Positions 17,118-30,602 of a stretch of DNA of 64,000 nt are shown here, piece by piece. Position 1 is the first letter of the stretch. Each line of letters starts with the position of its first letter. The notes beneath the pieces are model-generated. The model was not told where the DNA came from, searched no databases, and saw nothing but the letters and a program-made list of their open reading frames with translations. The translations under genes were made by a program, and so were the position numbers. The stretch covers positions 372,001 to 436,000 of the forward strand of contig NZ_JARLLG010000001.1 in assembly GCF_029382255.1 (NCBI RefSeq), read 5' to 3'. This DNA is from Isoptericola croceus. GTDB taxonomy: Bacteria; Actinomycetota; Actinomycetes; Actinomycetales; Cellulomonadaceae.

Positions 17118-18215
17118 ATGTCCGGTTCGAGTGACAGACCGCTCGCGGTCCCGGCCGCCGTACGCCCCCGCTCGGCGGGGCGGCAGATGACCCGCGACTA
17201 CTCGGTCCTGGCCAAGATCGTCCGGGAGTCCGGGCTGCTCCGACGCAGGTACGGCTACTACTGGACACGACTGGGCCTCACCGTGACGGCGTTCGGCGCG
17301 GTGTGGGTGGGCGTCGTGCTGGTCGGGGATTCGTGGTGGCAGCTGGCGCTGGCGGCCGCGCTGGCGTTCGTCCTGGCCCAGCTGGCGTTCCTCGGCCACG
17401 ACAGCGCCCACCGGCAGATGTTCCGCTCCCGGCCGTGGAACGACTGGACCGCTCGCATCCTCGCGAACGCGTTCGTCGGGCTGAGCTTCTCGTGGTGGAC
17501 CGCCAAGCACGACGCTCATCACACCGCGCCCAACCAGGTGGGCCAGGACCCGGACATCTCGCCGGGTGTCATCGCCTTCACGCCGGAGGTCCTCGCGAGC
17601 CGGCGTGGCTGGCGGGGCGTGCTCGCCCGGCGCCAGGGCTGGTTCTTCTTCCCGCTCCTGACCCTCGAAGGGCTGAACCTGCACGTCGCGAGCGTGCGCA
17701 CGCTGGTCGCCCGGCGTCCCGTCCCGCACCGGGCCGTGGAGCTCCCGCTCCTCCTGGGGAGGCTGGTGCTCTACGTCGCGGCTCTCGCGATCCTGCTGCC
17801 GCCCGGGATCGCGGTCTCGTTCCTCGCGACACAGCTCGCCGTCTTCGGCGTGCTGCTGGGCGGTGCGTTCGCCCCGAACCACAAGGGCATGCCGATCGTC
17901 CCGGCCGGCGCCGACGTCGACTTCCTGCGCCGGCAGGTGCTCATGTCCCGCAACATCCGCGGCAACCTGGTGGTCGACCTCCTCATGGGGGGTCTCAACC
18001 GGCAGATCGAGCACCACCTGTTCCCGAGCATGCCGCGGCCGAACCTCAAGCAGGTCCAGCCCCTGGTCCGGGAGTACTGCGCAGAGCTCGGCGTCACCTA
18101 CACCGAGGTGGGGTTCTTCACGTCCTACCGGATCGTGGTCGGCTACCTCAACGACGTCCCGGGGCGCGCTCGGGACCCGTTCTCCTGCCCGCTCGCCGCC
18201 AGCCTGGGGCGGTAG
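17118..18215 (+). CDS. Membrane fatty-acid desaturase
   Basis: A 365-residue integral membrane di-iron desaturase. The three histidine boxes are GHDSAH (93-98), HDAHH (131-135) and QIEHH (296-300), with an additional NHKGMP at about 254. Hydrophobic pairs lie near 54-95 and 215-250. It introduces double bonds into acyl-CoA or acyl-lipid chains, probably using a separate electron donor not found nearby. The ATG is preceded by GGAGGTC. The alternative start 10 codons upstream would be in the leader region. Confidence 0.92.
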   Translation: MSGSSDRPLAVPAAVRPRSAGRQMTRDYSVLAKIVRESGLLRRRYGYYWTRLGLTVTAFGAVWVGVVLVGDSWWQLALAAALAFVLAQLAFLGHDSAHRQMFRSRPWNDWTARILANAFVGLSFSWWTAKHDAHHTAPNQVGQDPDISPGVIAFTPEVLASRRGWRGVLARRQGWFFFPLLTLEGLNLHVASVRTLVARRPVPHRAVELPLLLGRLVLYVAALAILLPPGIAVSFLATQLAVFGVLLGGAFAPNHKGMPIVPAGADVDFLRRQVLMSRNIRGNLVVDLLMGGLNRQIEHHLFPSMPRPNLKQVQPLVREYCAELGVTYTEVGFFTSYRIVVGYLNDVPGRARDPFSCPLAASLGR

Positions 18216-18326
18216 CGGCGACGCGCGGTCTGGGCGGCCTCGTGAGGAACGAGGTGTAGCGTCGAGATATCCGGGCGAAGGTGCCCCGTCTGAGGTGCGC
18301 GGGCCCGGAACCGCTAGGAGGCCGTC

Positions 18327-18689
18327 ATGGCCGCCCCACACGTCTACCGCACGACCAACGGCCAGCCGAGCACGCCCGGCCCGCTCTGGACCGGGGCAGG
18401 AACGTCCCCACGGTCTCGACGGACGGTCATTCCCATCGCGCGGACGCCGCGCACCCGCGCCGGCGTGGCATGGGTCGGCCTCTGCATCGCCGGTCTGCTC
18501 CTGGTCGCCCTCGTGACGTTCATGGTCCAGAACACGCAGCCGGTGCTGATCTCGTTCCTCGGCATGCAGGGCACGATCTCGCTCGCCCTCGCCCTCCTCG
18601 TCGCGGGGGTCGGGGTGGGCGCCATCGCCCTGGTCGTGGGGACGGTCCGCATCGGACAGCTCCGCCGTCGGGTCTCCCACGGCGGCTGA
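18327..18689 (+). CDS. LapA-domain (DUF1049) membrane protein
   Basis: A 120-residue protein preceded by AGGAGG. An N-terminal 45-residue polar region is followed by two membrane helices (about 46-68 and 80-106) with the LapA-type pattern MVQNTQPVLISFLG between them, and a basic C-terminus. In actinobacteria these DUF1049 proteins are small membrane proteins of uncertain role; LPS assembly is not relevant to this lineage. The gene is followed by a strong terminator. Confidence 0.8.
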   Translation: MAAPHVYRTTNGQPSTPGPLWTGAGTSPRSRRTVIPIARTPRTRAGVAWVGLCIAGLLLVALVTFMVQNTQPVLISFLGMQGTISLALALLVAGVGVGAIALVVGTVRIGQLRRRVSHGG

Positions 18690-18704
18690 CCCCCGGGGAC
18701 ACAC

Positions 18705-18750
18705 CGACGGCCCCGCGCCTCGCCCACTCGGGGCGGGCGCGGGGCCGTCG
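18705..18750. terminator. Bidirectional terminator with a 15-bp stem
   Basis: CGACGGCCCCGCGCC (18705-18719) is the exact reverse complement of 18736-18750. It lies between the LapA-like gene and the convergent icd gene, so it can end both transcripts. There is no clear U-tract, as is common in high-GC actinobacteria. Confidence 0.8.
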
Positions 18751-18762
18751 TGCGTGCTGTGG

Positions 18763-22613
<3,851 letters not shown>

Positions 22614-22634
22614 CGCGGCGTCTAGGGTGTCCGC

Positions 22635-23006
22635 ATGCCTGCACGACGACGGACGGACCCGGCGGCCGGCCGCGCCGCGGTCGCGCAGTGGCTGACCGGC
22701 GGGACGGACCGCCGCGGCACGACGACGGCCGTCCGGTTCACGCTGGAGGAGCTCGCCGCCGTCGCGCCCGGCAACGCCGTCGAGGTGCGGGTGCCGCCGG
22801 CCGGCGCGGTGCAGGCCGTGGCCGGACCTCGCCACACCCGCGGCACGCCGCCCAACGTCGTGGAGACCGACGCCGAGACGTGGCTCGCCCTGGTCACCGG
22901 GCGCCTCGCATGGCCCGACGCCGTCGCGGCGGGACGCGTGCACGCGTCCGGGGAGCGGGCCGACCTGTCCGCATGGCTCCCGCTGCAGGCGGCGCGCACG
23001 CGTTGA
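22635..23006 (+). CDS. Sterol-carrier-family (bacterial SCP2-like) protein
   Basis: A 123-residue cytosolic protein resembling the short bacterial SCP orthologue domain: an R/G-rich start, [22 protein letters not shown], a conserved [18 protein letters not shown], then [20 protein letters not shown]. Such proteins probably bind hydrophobic ligands, but none is known for this subfamily. Homologues are often near purF in actinobacteria, as here. The gene follows the RNB gene closely, so the two may be co-transcribed. Confidence 0.75.
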   Translation: MPARRRTDPAAGRAAVAQWLTGGTDRRGTTTAVRFTLEELAAVAPGNAVEVRVPPAGAVQAVAGPRHTRGTPPNVVETDAETWLALVTGRLAWPDAVAAGRVHASGERADLSAWLPLQAARTR

Positions 23007-23126
23007 GCCCCCGGCACGGCGGCGCCCGGGCGAGTCCGTCGGCGATGTGCCTACGGTGAGGAGCCAGGCGGTGGTCGGACCTCGGCACCTCGTGCCGTCC
23101 TGACCCGGTAGACAAGGAGCGGCGCG

Positions 23127-23801
23127 ATGAACATCTCGGCGTACCCCGACGAGTTCGCGCGCCGGGCGGCCTCGGTGCTCGGTGCCACCATCGAGGCGAG
23201 CGTGATCGTGCGTGAGCACGGGGTGTCGTTGCGGGCGGGCAGCAGCACCGCCTCCGCCGCCCGCTGCGACCAGGCCGAGTCCATGGCGAACAGCGGTCCC
23301 TGCATCGCCGCGATGGACCAGCACTCGGTCCGTGTCGTGCCGGAGATCTCCGAGGCGGCCGGCTGGGTGGCCTGGCGCGACCAGTCGCTCCGGGAGGGCT
23401 ACTCGTCCGCGCTGGCGGTCCCCGCGCTCGTGGGAGACGGGATCGCGGTCGCGCTGAACCTCTACTCCCGCTCGCCCGACCCGTGGACGCCCGAGCTGCT
23501 GACCGCCGCCGACGGCTACGCCCAGCTCATCGCCTCGATGGTGCGCGTGCACATGGAGCTCGCCGAGCTGGAGGACGTCACGGCCGGCCTGTACCGCCAC
23601 ATGTCCGACGCCCTCGTCACCGAGCGTGCCGTGGGGGCCATCATGCACACCAACGAGTGCAGCGAGGACGAGGCACGGCGGATCCTGGAGTCCGCGTCGC
23701 ACCACCGCAACGTCGGGCAGCGCGAGGTCGCCGAGACCATCCTGCGTGCCCTGGTCGACGTCGACGTCCCCGGGCAGGAGGAGCAGGGGTCGACCGCCTG
23801 A
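23127..23801 (+). CDS. GAF and ANTAR domain RNA-binding regulator
   Basis: A 224-residue protein. Residues about 5-150 form a GAF sensor domain (ALAVPALVGDGIAVALNLYS), and about 155-215 an ANTAR domain (LVTERAVGAIMHTNECSEDEARRILESAS), which in other bacteria binds dual hexaloop RNA to block termination. The GAF ligand is unknown. It is monocistronic with an AGGAGCGGCGCG ribosome site. No clear twin-hexaloop target was seen nearby. Confidence 0.88.
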   Translation: MNISAYPDEFARRAASVLGATIEASVIVREHGVSLRAGSSTASAARCDQAESMANSGPCIAAMDQHSVRVVPEISEAAGWVAWRDQSLREGYSSALAVPALVGDGIAVALNLYSRSPDPWTPELLTAADGYAQLIASMVRVHMELAELEDVTAGLYRHMSDALVTERAVGAIMHTNECSEDEARRILESASHHRNVGQREVAETILRALVDVDVPGQEEQGSTA

Positions 23802-23950
23802 CCGGCTCGTGGTGCGGTTGTCGGTGGGCGGCGATAGCGTCGCGGGCACCGGCCTGCTGCCGGCAGCACAGCCGTGACCTGGGGTTCAGCCCTCGTTCAC
23901 ACCGGGCTGCTTGGCTGGGCCCACCTGTCGACCCAGCCGAGGAGACCAGC

Positions 23951-26794
23951 GTGACCGCCACGTCACCGACCCTGCGACGCCTCCGGACCACCTGGACGGC
24001 GGCGCTCGCCGCGGTGCTCGTGCCGGCCGCTGTCGCGTTGCCCACCGTCCCGTCCGCCGCCGTGCCGTCGCCGGGCTCCGCCGTCGTCATCGACGAGGTC
24101 TACGGCGGCGGTGGCAACAGCGGCGCCGTCTACGACCGGGACTTCATCGAGCTGTACAACCCGGGGGACGAGCCCGTCGCGCTCGACGGCTGGTCCGTGC
24201 AGTACGGCTCCGCCACAGGCACCACCTGGTCAGGTCAGACCGACCTGACCGGTGAGGTCCCTGCGGGCGGGTCGTTCCTCGTCGCGCAGGCCTACGGCAG
24301 CAACACCGACCTGCCCGACCTCCCGGCACCCGACGTGGAGGGAACCATCGCCATGTCGGGCACGGGGGCGAAGGTCGCGCTGGTCTCCTCGACCGAACGG
24401 CTCTCGTGCCTGGGCGCGGCATGCGCTGACGTCGCCGACCTCGTCGACCTGGTCGGCTGGGGCTCGGCGAACACCTACCTGGGGGGCGCACCCGCTCGGG
24501 CCACGACCAACTCGACGTCGGTGTCGCGGGTCGAGCACGTCAACACCGTCGACAACGCCGCCGACTTCACCATCGGGACGCCGACGCCCGCCGGCAGCGG
24601 CGCCGACCCGGAGCCCGAACCGACCCCCACGCCGACCGACGAGCCCGAGCCGCAGACCGTCACGATCGCGGAGATCCAGGGCACCGGCAGTGCCTCGCCG
24701 CTCGTGGGCGAGACCGTCACCACCCGCGGCGTCGTGACCGCGGCATACCCGACCGGCGGCTTCGACGGCCTCTACCTGCAGACCGAGGGCTCCGGGGGCG
24801 ACCCGGCCGAGGACGCCACGCCGGGCGCCTCGGACGCCGTCTTCGTCTACTCGGCGGACGCGGCCGGGCAGGTCGCCGTGGGTGACCATCTCGAGGTGAC
24901 GGGCGTGGTCGGCGAGTACTTCGACCTGACGCAGGTCACGCCGACGTCGTGGACCGTGCTGGACGAGCCCGCCGCCGCCGTCAAGCCCACCGCGACCACC
25001 TGGCCCGCCACCGAGGCGGAGCGTGAGGCGCTGGAGAGCATGCTGCTGGCGCCCCAGGGCGACTACACCGTGACCGACAACTACTCCACGAACCTCTACG
25101 GCACCGTCGGGCTGGCCGCGGGGGACACCCCGCTGGTGCAGCCCACCTCGGTCGGCAGGCCCGGCTCGGACGAGGCGACCGCCCAGGCGGCCGACAACGC
25201 GGCACGCGCCGTCCAGCTCGACGACGGCGCCACGTGGAACTACTCGGGCTCCGCCCGTTCAGCCACGCCGCTGCCGTGGCTGAACGACGCCGACCCGGTG
25301 CGCGTCGGCGCGACGGTCACGTTCACGGGGCCGGTGATCCTCGACTACCGCTACAGCGCCTGGTCCTTCCAGCCGCTCGAACAGCTCACCGGCGAGAACG
25401 CCGACCTCGTGCAGCCCGCCACGTTCGCCGACACCCGGGAGGCCTCGCCCCAGGACGTGGGCGGTGACCTGACCGTCGGCACCTTCAACGTGCTCAACTA
25501 CTTCACCACCACCGGGGACCAGGTCGACGGCTGCCAGTACTACACGGACCGCGCGGGCAACCCGATCAGCGTGCGCACCGGCTGTCTCGCCCGCGGTGCC
25601 GCCGACGCCGAGAACCTGGAGCGCCAGGAGGCCAAGATCGTCGCCGCGATCGGCGAGCTCGGAGCCGATGTCGTCGCGCTGGAGGAGGTCGAGAACTCCG
25701 CCGCGTTCGGCAAGGACCGGGACCAGGCGCTCGCCGACCTGGTCGACGCACTGAACGCTGCGGAAGGGGCCGGCACCTGGGCGTACGCGCCCTCGCCGGC
25801 GGAGGTTCCGGCCGACGAGGACGTCATCCGCAATGCCTTCATCTACCGCCCGGACGCGGCCGAGACGGTCGGCGAGTCGCGGATCCTGCTGGGTTCCGAG
25901 GCCTTCGGCAACGCCCGCGAGCCGCTCGCGCAGGTGTTCCAGCCGGCCGGCGGAGCGGCGACCGACGCGGGGGACGACGTCCTGGTCGTCACGAACCACT
26001 TCAAGTCGAAGGGGTCGGCCGGGCCGTGGCCCGGTGACGCCGACGCCGGCGACGGGCAGGGCGCGTCGAACGAGTCGCGCGTCCGACAGGCGACGGCGCT
26101 CGTGGACTTCGCCGACGAGGTCGCGGCCGACGCCGGGACCGACCGGGTGCTGCTGGCGGGCGACTTCAACGCCTACGAGCAGGAGGACCCGATCAAGGTC
26201 CTGACGGACGCCGGGTACACCGACCTGGGTCCGACGACGGGGAAGTACTCGTACTCCTTCGGCGGTCAGGTGGGTTCGCTCGACCACGTGCTCGCCTCCC
26301 CGGCGGCTCTCGACGCCGTGACCGGCACGGACATCTGGAACATCAACGCCTACGAGCCCGTGGCGAATGAGTACAGCCGGTACAACTACAACGCGACGAT
26401 CCTGTACGACACGACGCCCTTCCGTTCCTCCGACCACGACCCGCTGCTGGTCGGTCTGGATCTCGGGGCGGACGGCCCCACCGAGCCCACGGACCCCGCC
26501 TGGGAGCGCGGCGTGGTCTACACCGCAGGCGATCGGGTGAGCCACGACGGCCAGGTCTTCGAGGCGCTGTGGTGGACCCGCGGCGAGACGCCCGGATCGA
26601 GCCCGTGGGGCGCCTGGGCGGAGGTCGGTCAGCCCGTCGAGACCGACGCCGGCACGTACCCGGCATGGACCTCCTCGCAGGTGTACGTCGGTGGCGAGAC
26701 CGTGGTGCACGACGGCGAACGGTGGCAGGCACGCTGGTGGACGCGGAACCAGGAGCCGGGCCTCGCACACGGACCCTGGCAGAGGCAGGGCTGA
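23951..26794 (+). CDS. Secreted ExeM/NucH-family nuclease with lamin-tail and two chitin-binding modules
   Basis: A 947-residue exported protein. A GTG start is followed by an N-terminal signal peptide (about 1-39, ending AVALPTVPSAA). A lamin-tail domain follows (about 44-200; IDEVYGGGGNSGAVYDRDFI), then an Asp/Glu/Pro-Thr linker, an OB-fold YhcR-like domain (about 235-450), an endonuclease/exonuclease/phosphatase domain (about 500-840; GTFNVLNYF, VALEEVENSAA, LLAGDFNAYEQEDP, SSDHDPLLVGLDL), and two C-terminal CBM5/12-like modules (about 851-892 and 902-947; FEALWWTRGETPG, WQARWWTRNQEPG). It should degrade extracellular DNA, possibly anchored to chitin or cell-surface glycan. Tethering is inference. 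Confidence 0.88.
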   Translation: MTATSPTLRRLRTTWTAALAAVLVPAAVALPTVPSAAVPSPGSAVVIDEVYGGGGNSGAVYDRDFIELYNPGDEPVALDGWSVQYGSATGTTWSGQTDLTGEVPAGGSFLVAQAYGSNTDLPDLPAPDVEGTIAMSGTGAKVALVSSTERLSCLGAACADVADLVDLVGWGSANTYLGGAPARATTNSTSVSRVEHVNTVDNAADFTIGTPTPAGSGADPEPEPTPTPTDEPEPQTVTIAEIQGTGSASPLVGETVTTRGVVTAAYPTGGFDGLYLQTEGSGGDPAEDATPGASDAVFVYSADAAGQVAVGDHLEVTGVVGEYFDLTQVTPTSWTVLDEPAAAVKPTATTWPATEAEREALESMLLAPQGDYTVTDNYSTNLYGTVGLAAGDTPLVQPTSVGRPGSDEATAQAADNAARAVQLDDGATWNYSGSARSATPLPWLNDADPVRVGATVTFTGPVILDYRYSAWSFQPLEQLTGENADLVQPATFADTREASPQDVGGDLTVGTFNVLNYFTTTGDQVDGCQYYTDRAGNPISVRTGCLARGAADAENLERQEAKIVAAIGELGADVVALEEVENSAAFGKDRDQALADLVDALNAAEGAGTWAYAPSPAEVPADEDVIRNAFIYRPDAAETVGESRILLGSEAFGNAREPLAQVFQPAGGAATDAGDDVLVVTNHFKSKGSAGPWPGDADAGDGQGASNESRVRQATALVDFADEVAADAGTDRVLLAGDFNAYEQEDPIKVLTDAGYTDLGPTTGKYSYSFGGQVGSLDHVLASPAALDAVTGTDIWNINAYEPVANEYSRYNYNATILYDTTPFRSSDHDPLLVGLDLGADGPTEPTDPAWERGVVYTAGDRVSHDGQVFEALWWTRGETPGSSPWGAWAEVGQPVETDAGTYPAWTSSQVYVGGETVVHDGERWQARWWTRNQEPGLAHGPWQRQG

Positions 26795-26828
26795 CCGGAC
26801 GGGTGCGCTCGGGAGATAGGCTCGAGGG

Positions 26829-27161
26829 GTGAGCAGCACCAGCCCCGAGTCCACTCCCGAGCAGCCCGCCGAGCAGCCCGCCGAGCAGCCGGAACCGGAC
26901 GAGCACCTGCTCGTCGACCCGACCCGCGTCCGGCGGGCCCCCCGGTACCGAGGGTTCTTCTCCGTCGGTGCTGTCGTCGGCATCGTGGTCGGTGTGGTCC
27001 TCGGCGTGTGGCTGTCAGGTATCGCCACCGACGCCGGGTCGAGCCTGCTCAAGCCGGGCGTCTTCGTCTCGGTGATCGTGCTGGGGACGACGGCGTTCTT
27101 CGTGCTGCTGGCGGGCGCTGTCGCGCTGCTGGCAGACCGTCGGAGCCTGCGCCGCAGGTGA
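26829..27161 (+). CDS. Small two-helix membrane protein
   Basis: A GTG start gives 110 residues: an acidic, Gln/Pro-rich N-terminal tail with a repeated PAEQPAEQP motif, then two membrane helices (about 43-66 and 76-100) and a basic RRSLRRR end. No function is assigned. It lies 43 bp before purF and could share its transcript. Confidence 0.6.
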   Translation: MSSTSPESTPEQPAEQPAEQPEPDEHLLVDPTRVRRAPRYRGFFSVGAVVGIVVGVVLGVWLSGIATDAGSSLLKPGVFVSVIVLGTTAFFVLLAGAVALLADRRSLRRR

Positions 27162-27204
27162 GAGGGGCGGAGGTCCGCGCCGCCGTCTGTGGGATACTCG
27201 GAGC

Positions 27205-28752
27205 ATGCCTCTGCGCCCTGACGGCCGTCTGAACCACGACCTCATGCCCGGCGAGAAGGGGCCGCAGGACGCCTGCGGTGTCTTCGGTGTCTGGGCTCCC
27301 GGAGAAGAGGTCGCGAAGCTCGCGTACTTCGGCCTGTACGCGCTGCAGCACCGCGGACAGGAGTCCGCCGGCATCGCCACCAGCAACGGTGAGCAGATCC
27401 TCGTCTACAAGGACATGGGACTGGTCTCGCAGGTGTTCGACGAGACCGCGCTGAACGCGCTGACGGGCCACATCGCCGTCGGGCACTGCCGCTACTCCAC
27501 GACCGGTGGGGTGACCTGGGAGAACGCCCAGCCCACGCTCGGCGCGACGGCGTCCGGGACCGTGGCTCTCGGGCACAACGGCAACCTCACCAACTCCGCC
27601 GAGCTCGTCGACCTCGTGGCCGAGCGCTACGGCGCCCAGCGGCGCGGCGAGCTCGCCCGTGGCAACACGACGGACACCGCGCTCGTCACCGCACTGCTCG
27701 TCGGCGACGAGGACCACACGCTCGAGCAGACGGCGCTCGAGGTGCTGCCGCGTCTGCGCGGCGCCTTCTCCCTGGTCTTCATGGACGAGCACACGCTGTA
27801 CGCCGCCCGTGACCCGCAGGGCGTGCGACCGCTCGTCCTGGGCCGCACCCAGCGCGGTTGGGTCGTCGCCTCGGAGACGCCTGCCCTCGACATCGTCGGG
27901 GCGTCGTTCGTGCGGGAGATCGAGCCGGGCGAGCTGATCTGCATCGACGACGACGGTCTGCGGTCCACACGGTTCGCCGAGCCGGAGCGTGCCGGCTGCG
28001 TGTTCGAGTACGTCTACCTGGCCCGTCCCGACACCTCGATCAACGGCCGGCCGGTGCACGCCGCGCGGGTCGAGATGGGGCGCATCCTGGCGCGCGAGCA
28101 CCCGGTCGACGCGGACCTGGTCATGCCGGTCCCGGAGTCGGGGACGCCCGCGGCCGTCGGCTACGCCCAGGAGTCCGGGATCCCGTTCGGGCAGGGCCTG
28201 ACGAAGAACGCCTACGTGGGGCGCACCTTCATCCAGCCGTCCGACACCCTGCGCCAGCTCGGCATCCGCCTCAAGCTCAACCCGTTGCGCGAGGTGATCC
28301 GCGGCAAGCGGCTCGTCGTGGTGGACGACTCCATCGTGCGGGGCAACACCCAGCGGGCCCTGATCCGCATGCTGCGCGAGGCCGGGGCGGCCGAGGTGCA
28401 CGTGCGGATCTCGTCGCCGCCGGTGAAGTGGCCGTGCTACTACGGCATCGACTTCGCCTCCCGGGCGGAGCTCATCGCGAACGGGCTCACGCCGGAGGAG
28501 ATCGGCCAGTCCCTCGGCGCGGACAGCCTCGGCTACATCTCGACCGAGGGCATGATCGCCGCCACCGAGCAGCCCTCGTCCCAGCTCTGCGCCGCCTGCT
28601 TCACCGGGAAGTACCCGATCGAGCTCCCCCAGGAGCACCAGCTCGGCAAGTACCAGCTCGAGCAGGCGGAGCTGCCCCTCGGCGCGCCCGAGGACGGCCT
28701 CTCCCAGCTGTCCGTGGGCGTCGGCGGGCAGACCGCGCTCGACCATCCCTGA
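27205..28752 (+). CDS. purF: Amidophosphoribosyltransferase PurF
   Basis: A 515-residue PurF. A 23-residue propeptide precedes the catalytic Cys24 (QDACGVFGVW), so autocleavage is expected. The Ntn-type glutaminase domain is followed by a phosphoribosyltransferase domain with the PRPP loop VVVDDSIVRGNT. Cysteines in RAGCVFEYV, KWPCYYGIDF and CAACFTGKYP match the [4Fe-4S] ligands of the B. subtilis type. It makes phosphoribosylamine, the first step of purine synthesis, and is followed by purM after a 73-bp gap. Confidence 0.96.
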   Translation: MPLRPDGRLNHDLMPGEKGPQDACGVFGVWAPGEEVAKLAYFGLYALQHRGQESAGIATSNGEQILVYKDMGLVSQVFDETALNALTGHIAVGHCRYSTTGGVTWENAQPTLGATASGTVALGHNGNLTNSAELVDLVAERYGAQRRGELARGNTTDTALVTALLVGDEDHTLEQTALEVLPRLRGAFSLVFMDEHTLYAARDPQGVRPLVLGRTQRGWVVASETPALDIVGASFVREIEPGELICIDDDGLRSTRFAEPERAGCVFEYVYLARPDTSINGRPVHAARVEMGRILAREHPVDADLVMPVPESGTPAAVGYAQESGIPFGQGLTKNAYVGRTFIQPSDTLRQLGIRLKLNPLREVIRGKRLVVVDDSIVRGNTQRALIRMLREAGAAEVHVRISSPPVKWPCYYGIDFASRAELIANGLTPEEIGQSLGADSLGYISTEGMIAATEQPSSQLCAACFTGKYPIELPQEHQLGKYQLEQAELPLGAPEDGLSQLSVGVGGQTALDHP

Positions 28753-28825
28753 CGATCCCCTCGACGCCCCGCGACGGACACCCGTCGTGACCGCGCCACC
28801 CGCACCACACCAGGAGCCTGCCGCC

Positions 28826-29929
28826 GTGACTGATGGACTGACCTACGCCGCCGCCGGCGTCGACACCGAGGCCGGTGACAAGGCCGTCGAGCTGATGAAG
28901 GACGCCGTGCGTCGGACGCACGGGCCGGCCGTCCTGGGCGGCGTCGGCGGGTTCGCCGGCCTCTACGACCTCTCGGCCTTCCAGCGGTACCGCAAGCCGC
29001 TGCTCGCCACCTCCACGGACGGGGTCGGCACCAAGGTGGCGATCGCCCAGGCGCTCGACAAGCACGACACCATCGGGTTCGACCTGGTCGGCATGGTGGT
29101 CGACGACATCGTGGTGGTCGGTGCCGAGCCGCTCTTCATGACCGACTACATCGCCACCGGCAAGGTGGTGCCGGAGCGGGTCGCCGACATCGTGCGGGGT
29201 ATCGCCCAGGCCTGTGAGGTCGCGGGCACCGCCCTGGTGGGCGGCGAGACGGCGGAGCACCCCGGCCTGCTGGCTCCCGACGAGTACGACGTCGCGGGTG
29301 CCGCCACCGGGATCGTCGAGGCGGACGCCGTGCTGGGCCCGGAGCGGGTCCGCGCGGGCGACGTCCTGATCGGGATGGCCTCCAGCGGCATCCACTCCAA
29401 CGGTTACTCGCTGGTGCGTGCGGTGATCAAGCACGCCGGGTGGGCGCTCGACCGGCACGTCGAGGAGTTCGGCCGGACCCTCGGTGAGGAGCTGCTCGAG
29501 CCCACCCGCGTCTACGCGAGCGACTGCCTGGCACTGGCCCGGGACGAGGCGGCGCAGGTGCACGCCTTCACGCACGTCACCGGGGGAGGCCTCGCGGCGA
29601 ACCTGGCCCGGGTGCTCCCGCAGGGACTCGTGGCGACCGTCGACCGGTCCTCCTGGGAGGTGCCCGCCGTGTTCCGGACGGTGCGCGAGCTCGGTGACGT
29701 GCCGCGCGGTGACCTGGAGAACACCCTCAACCTCGGCGTCGGCATGGTCGCGGTGGTCGGCGCGGACGGCGTCGACGCGGCACTCGACCGGCTCCGCGGA
29801 CTCGGTGTGGAGGCATGGACGATGGGCACGGTCGCCGACCAGGACCCCGCGGGCTCGACCGAGGGCCTCGTGGTGGGGACCAAGGGCGTGCACGCCGGCG
29901 CGGTCCGGCTCGTCGGCGACTACCGCTGA
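28826..29929 (+). CDS. purM: Phosphoribosylformylglycinamidine cyclo-ligase PurM
   Basis: A 367-residue AIR synthetase, starting at the GTG after AGGAG, giving VTDGLTYAAAGVDTEAGDKA. A GTG 13 codons upstream is in frame but has no ribosome site. The PurM signature is clear: TSTDGVGTKVAIA, DLVGMVVDDIVVVGAEPLF, VGGETAEHPG, and IGMASSGIHSNGYSLVR. It closes the imidazole ring using ATP and is probably co-transcribed with purF. It ends before a very strong terminator. Confidence 0.96.
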   Translation: MTDGLTYAAAGVDTEAGDKAVELMKDAVRRTHGPAVLGGVGGFAGLYDLSAFQRYRKPLLATSTDGVGTKVAIAQALDKHDTIGFDLVGMVVDDIVVVGAEPLFMTDYIATGKVVPERVADIVRGIAQACEVAGTALVGGETAEHPGLLAPDEYDVAGAATGIVEADAVLGPERVRAGDVLIGMASSGIHSNGYSLVRAVIKHAGWALDRHVEEFGRTLGEELLEPTRVYASDCLALARDEAAQVHAFTHVTGGGLAANLARVLPQGLVATVDRSSWEVPAVFRTVRELGDVPRGDLENTLNLGVGMVAVVGADGVDAALDRLRGLGVEAWTMGTVADQDPAGSTEGLVVGTKGVHAGAVRLVGDYR

Positions 29930-29952
29930 CGGCCACCCGCCCCTCGGACGCA

Positions 29953-29988
29953 CGAAGGGTCGGACGGCGTCAGCCGTCCGACCCTTCG
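29953..29988. terminator. Bidirectional terminator with a 16-bp stem
   Basis: CGAAGGGTCGGACGGC (29953-29968) pairs exactly with 29973-29988 across a GTCA tetraloop. It ends the purF-purM transcript and the convergent DUF3073 transcript. Confidence 0.85.
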
Positions 29989-30016
29989 ATGTCCGTGCTG
30001 GAGGTGGAGCAGAGAC

Positions 30017-30223
30017 TCAGCGGCGGTCGCCGTCGTCCCACGTGACGTAGCTGTTGTCGTACTCGGAGTCCGCGCTGTCGCTCCAGCGGTCCTCGGTGAC
30101 GACGTCGGTCGACTGTCCAGCCTTGAGCTCTTGCTCCAGCGCGTGGTAGTTCGTCTCGGGGCTGTAGTACTTCAGCTCGCGAGCAACCTTGGTGTGCTTA
30201 GCCTTCTGACGGCCCCGGCCCAT
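30017..30223 (-). CDS. DUF3073 small basic/acidic protein
   Basis: A 68-residue protein with a basic start (MGRGRQKAKHTKVARELKYY), the conserved SPETNYHALEQEL segment, and an acidic C-terminus (DNSYVTWDDGD). This matches the actinobacterial DUF3073 family, whose function is unknown. It is monocistronic, convergent with purM and divergent from bldC. Confidence 0.9.
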   Translation of the reverse strand: MGRGRQKAKHTKVARELKYYSPETNYHALEQELKAGQSTDVVTEDRWSDSADSEYDNSYVTWDDGDRR

Positions 30224-30602
30224 GGCTCCGACCCCCTCAACGTAAGAGCGGGGCGGCTACGTCGCAGACGTGCGGCCCCGAGAGAAGATTTCGTCTGTTC
30301 AGGTTCCAACGGTACATGCTGTGACGGCATTCCCTCCACTCGGCACGGCGACGAGGACGGCCCGATCGGCCGCTGGTCAGGTCGCGGGTGCCCGGGTCGT
30401 GACCGATGTCACGTGCGACGACGCCCGCCGTCGGGCGCTCTGGCGTCGTGAACCGGACCGACGGGGCGATGAGGACCTGACGCCCGCAAGCCGCTCCTCG
30501 GTTCAAGTCGCCTCAATCCCGCTTTCTGCACACAATGGAACGACACGGCCGTGGAACTTTTGGGCGCCGCCCGAACCGGTCGGGTACCAGGAGGTGCAGG
30601 GG
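30224..30602. other. Divergent intergenic region between DUF3073 and bldC
   Basis: About 380 bp with no convincing gene. Short frames in both directions are coding shadows without ribosome sites. It must hold both divergent promoters and gives bldC a long leader. I noted GTGACCGATGTCACG near 30400, a partial dyad, but no firm promoter hexamers. Confidence 0.5.
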
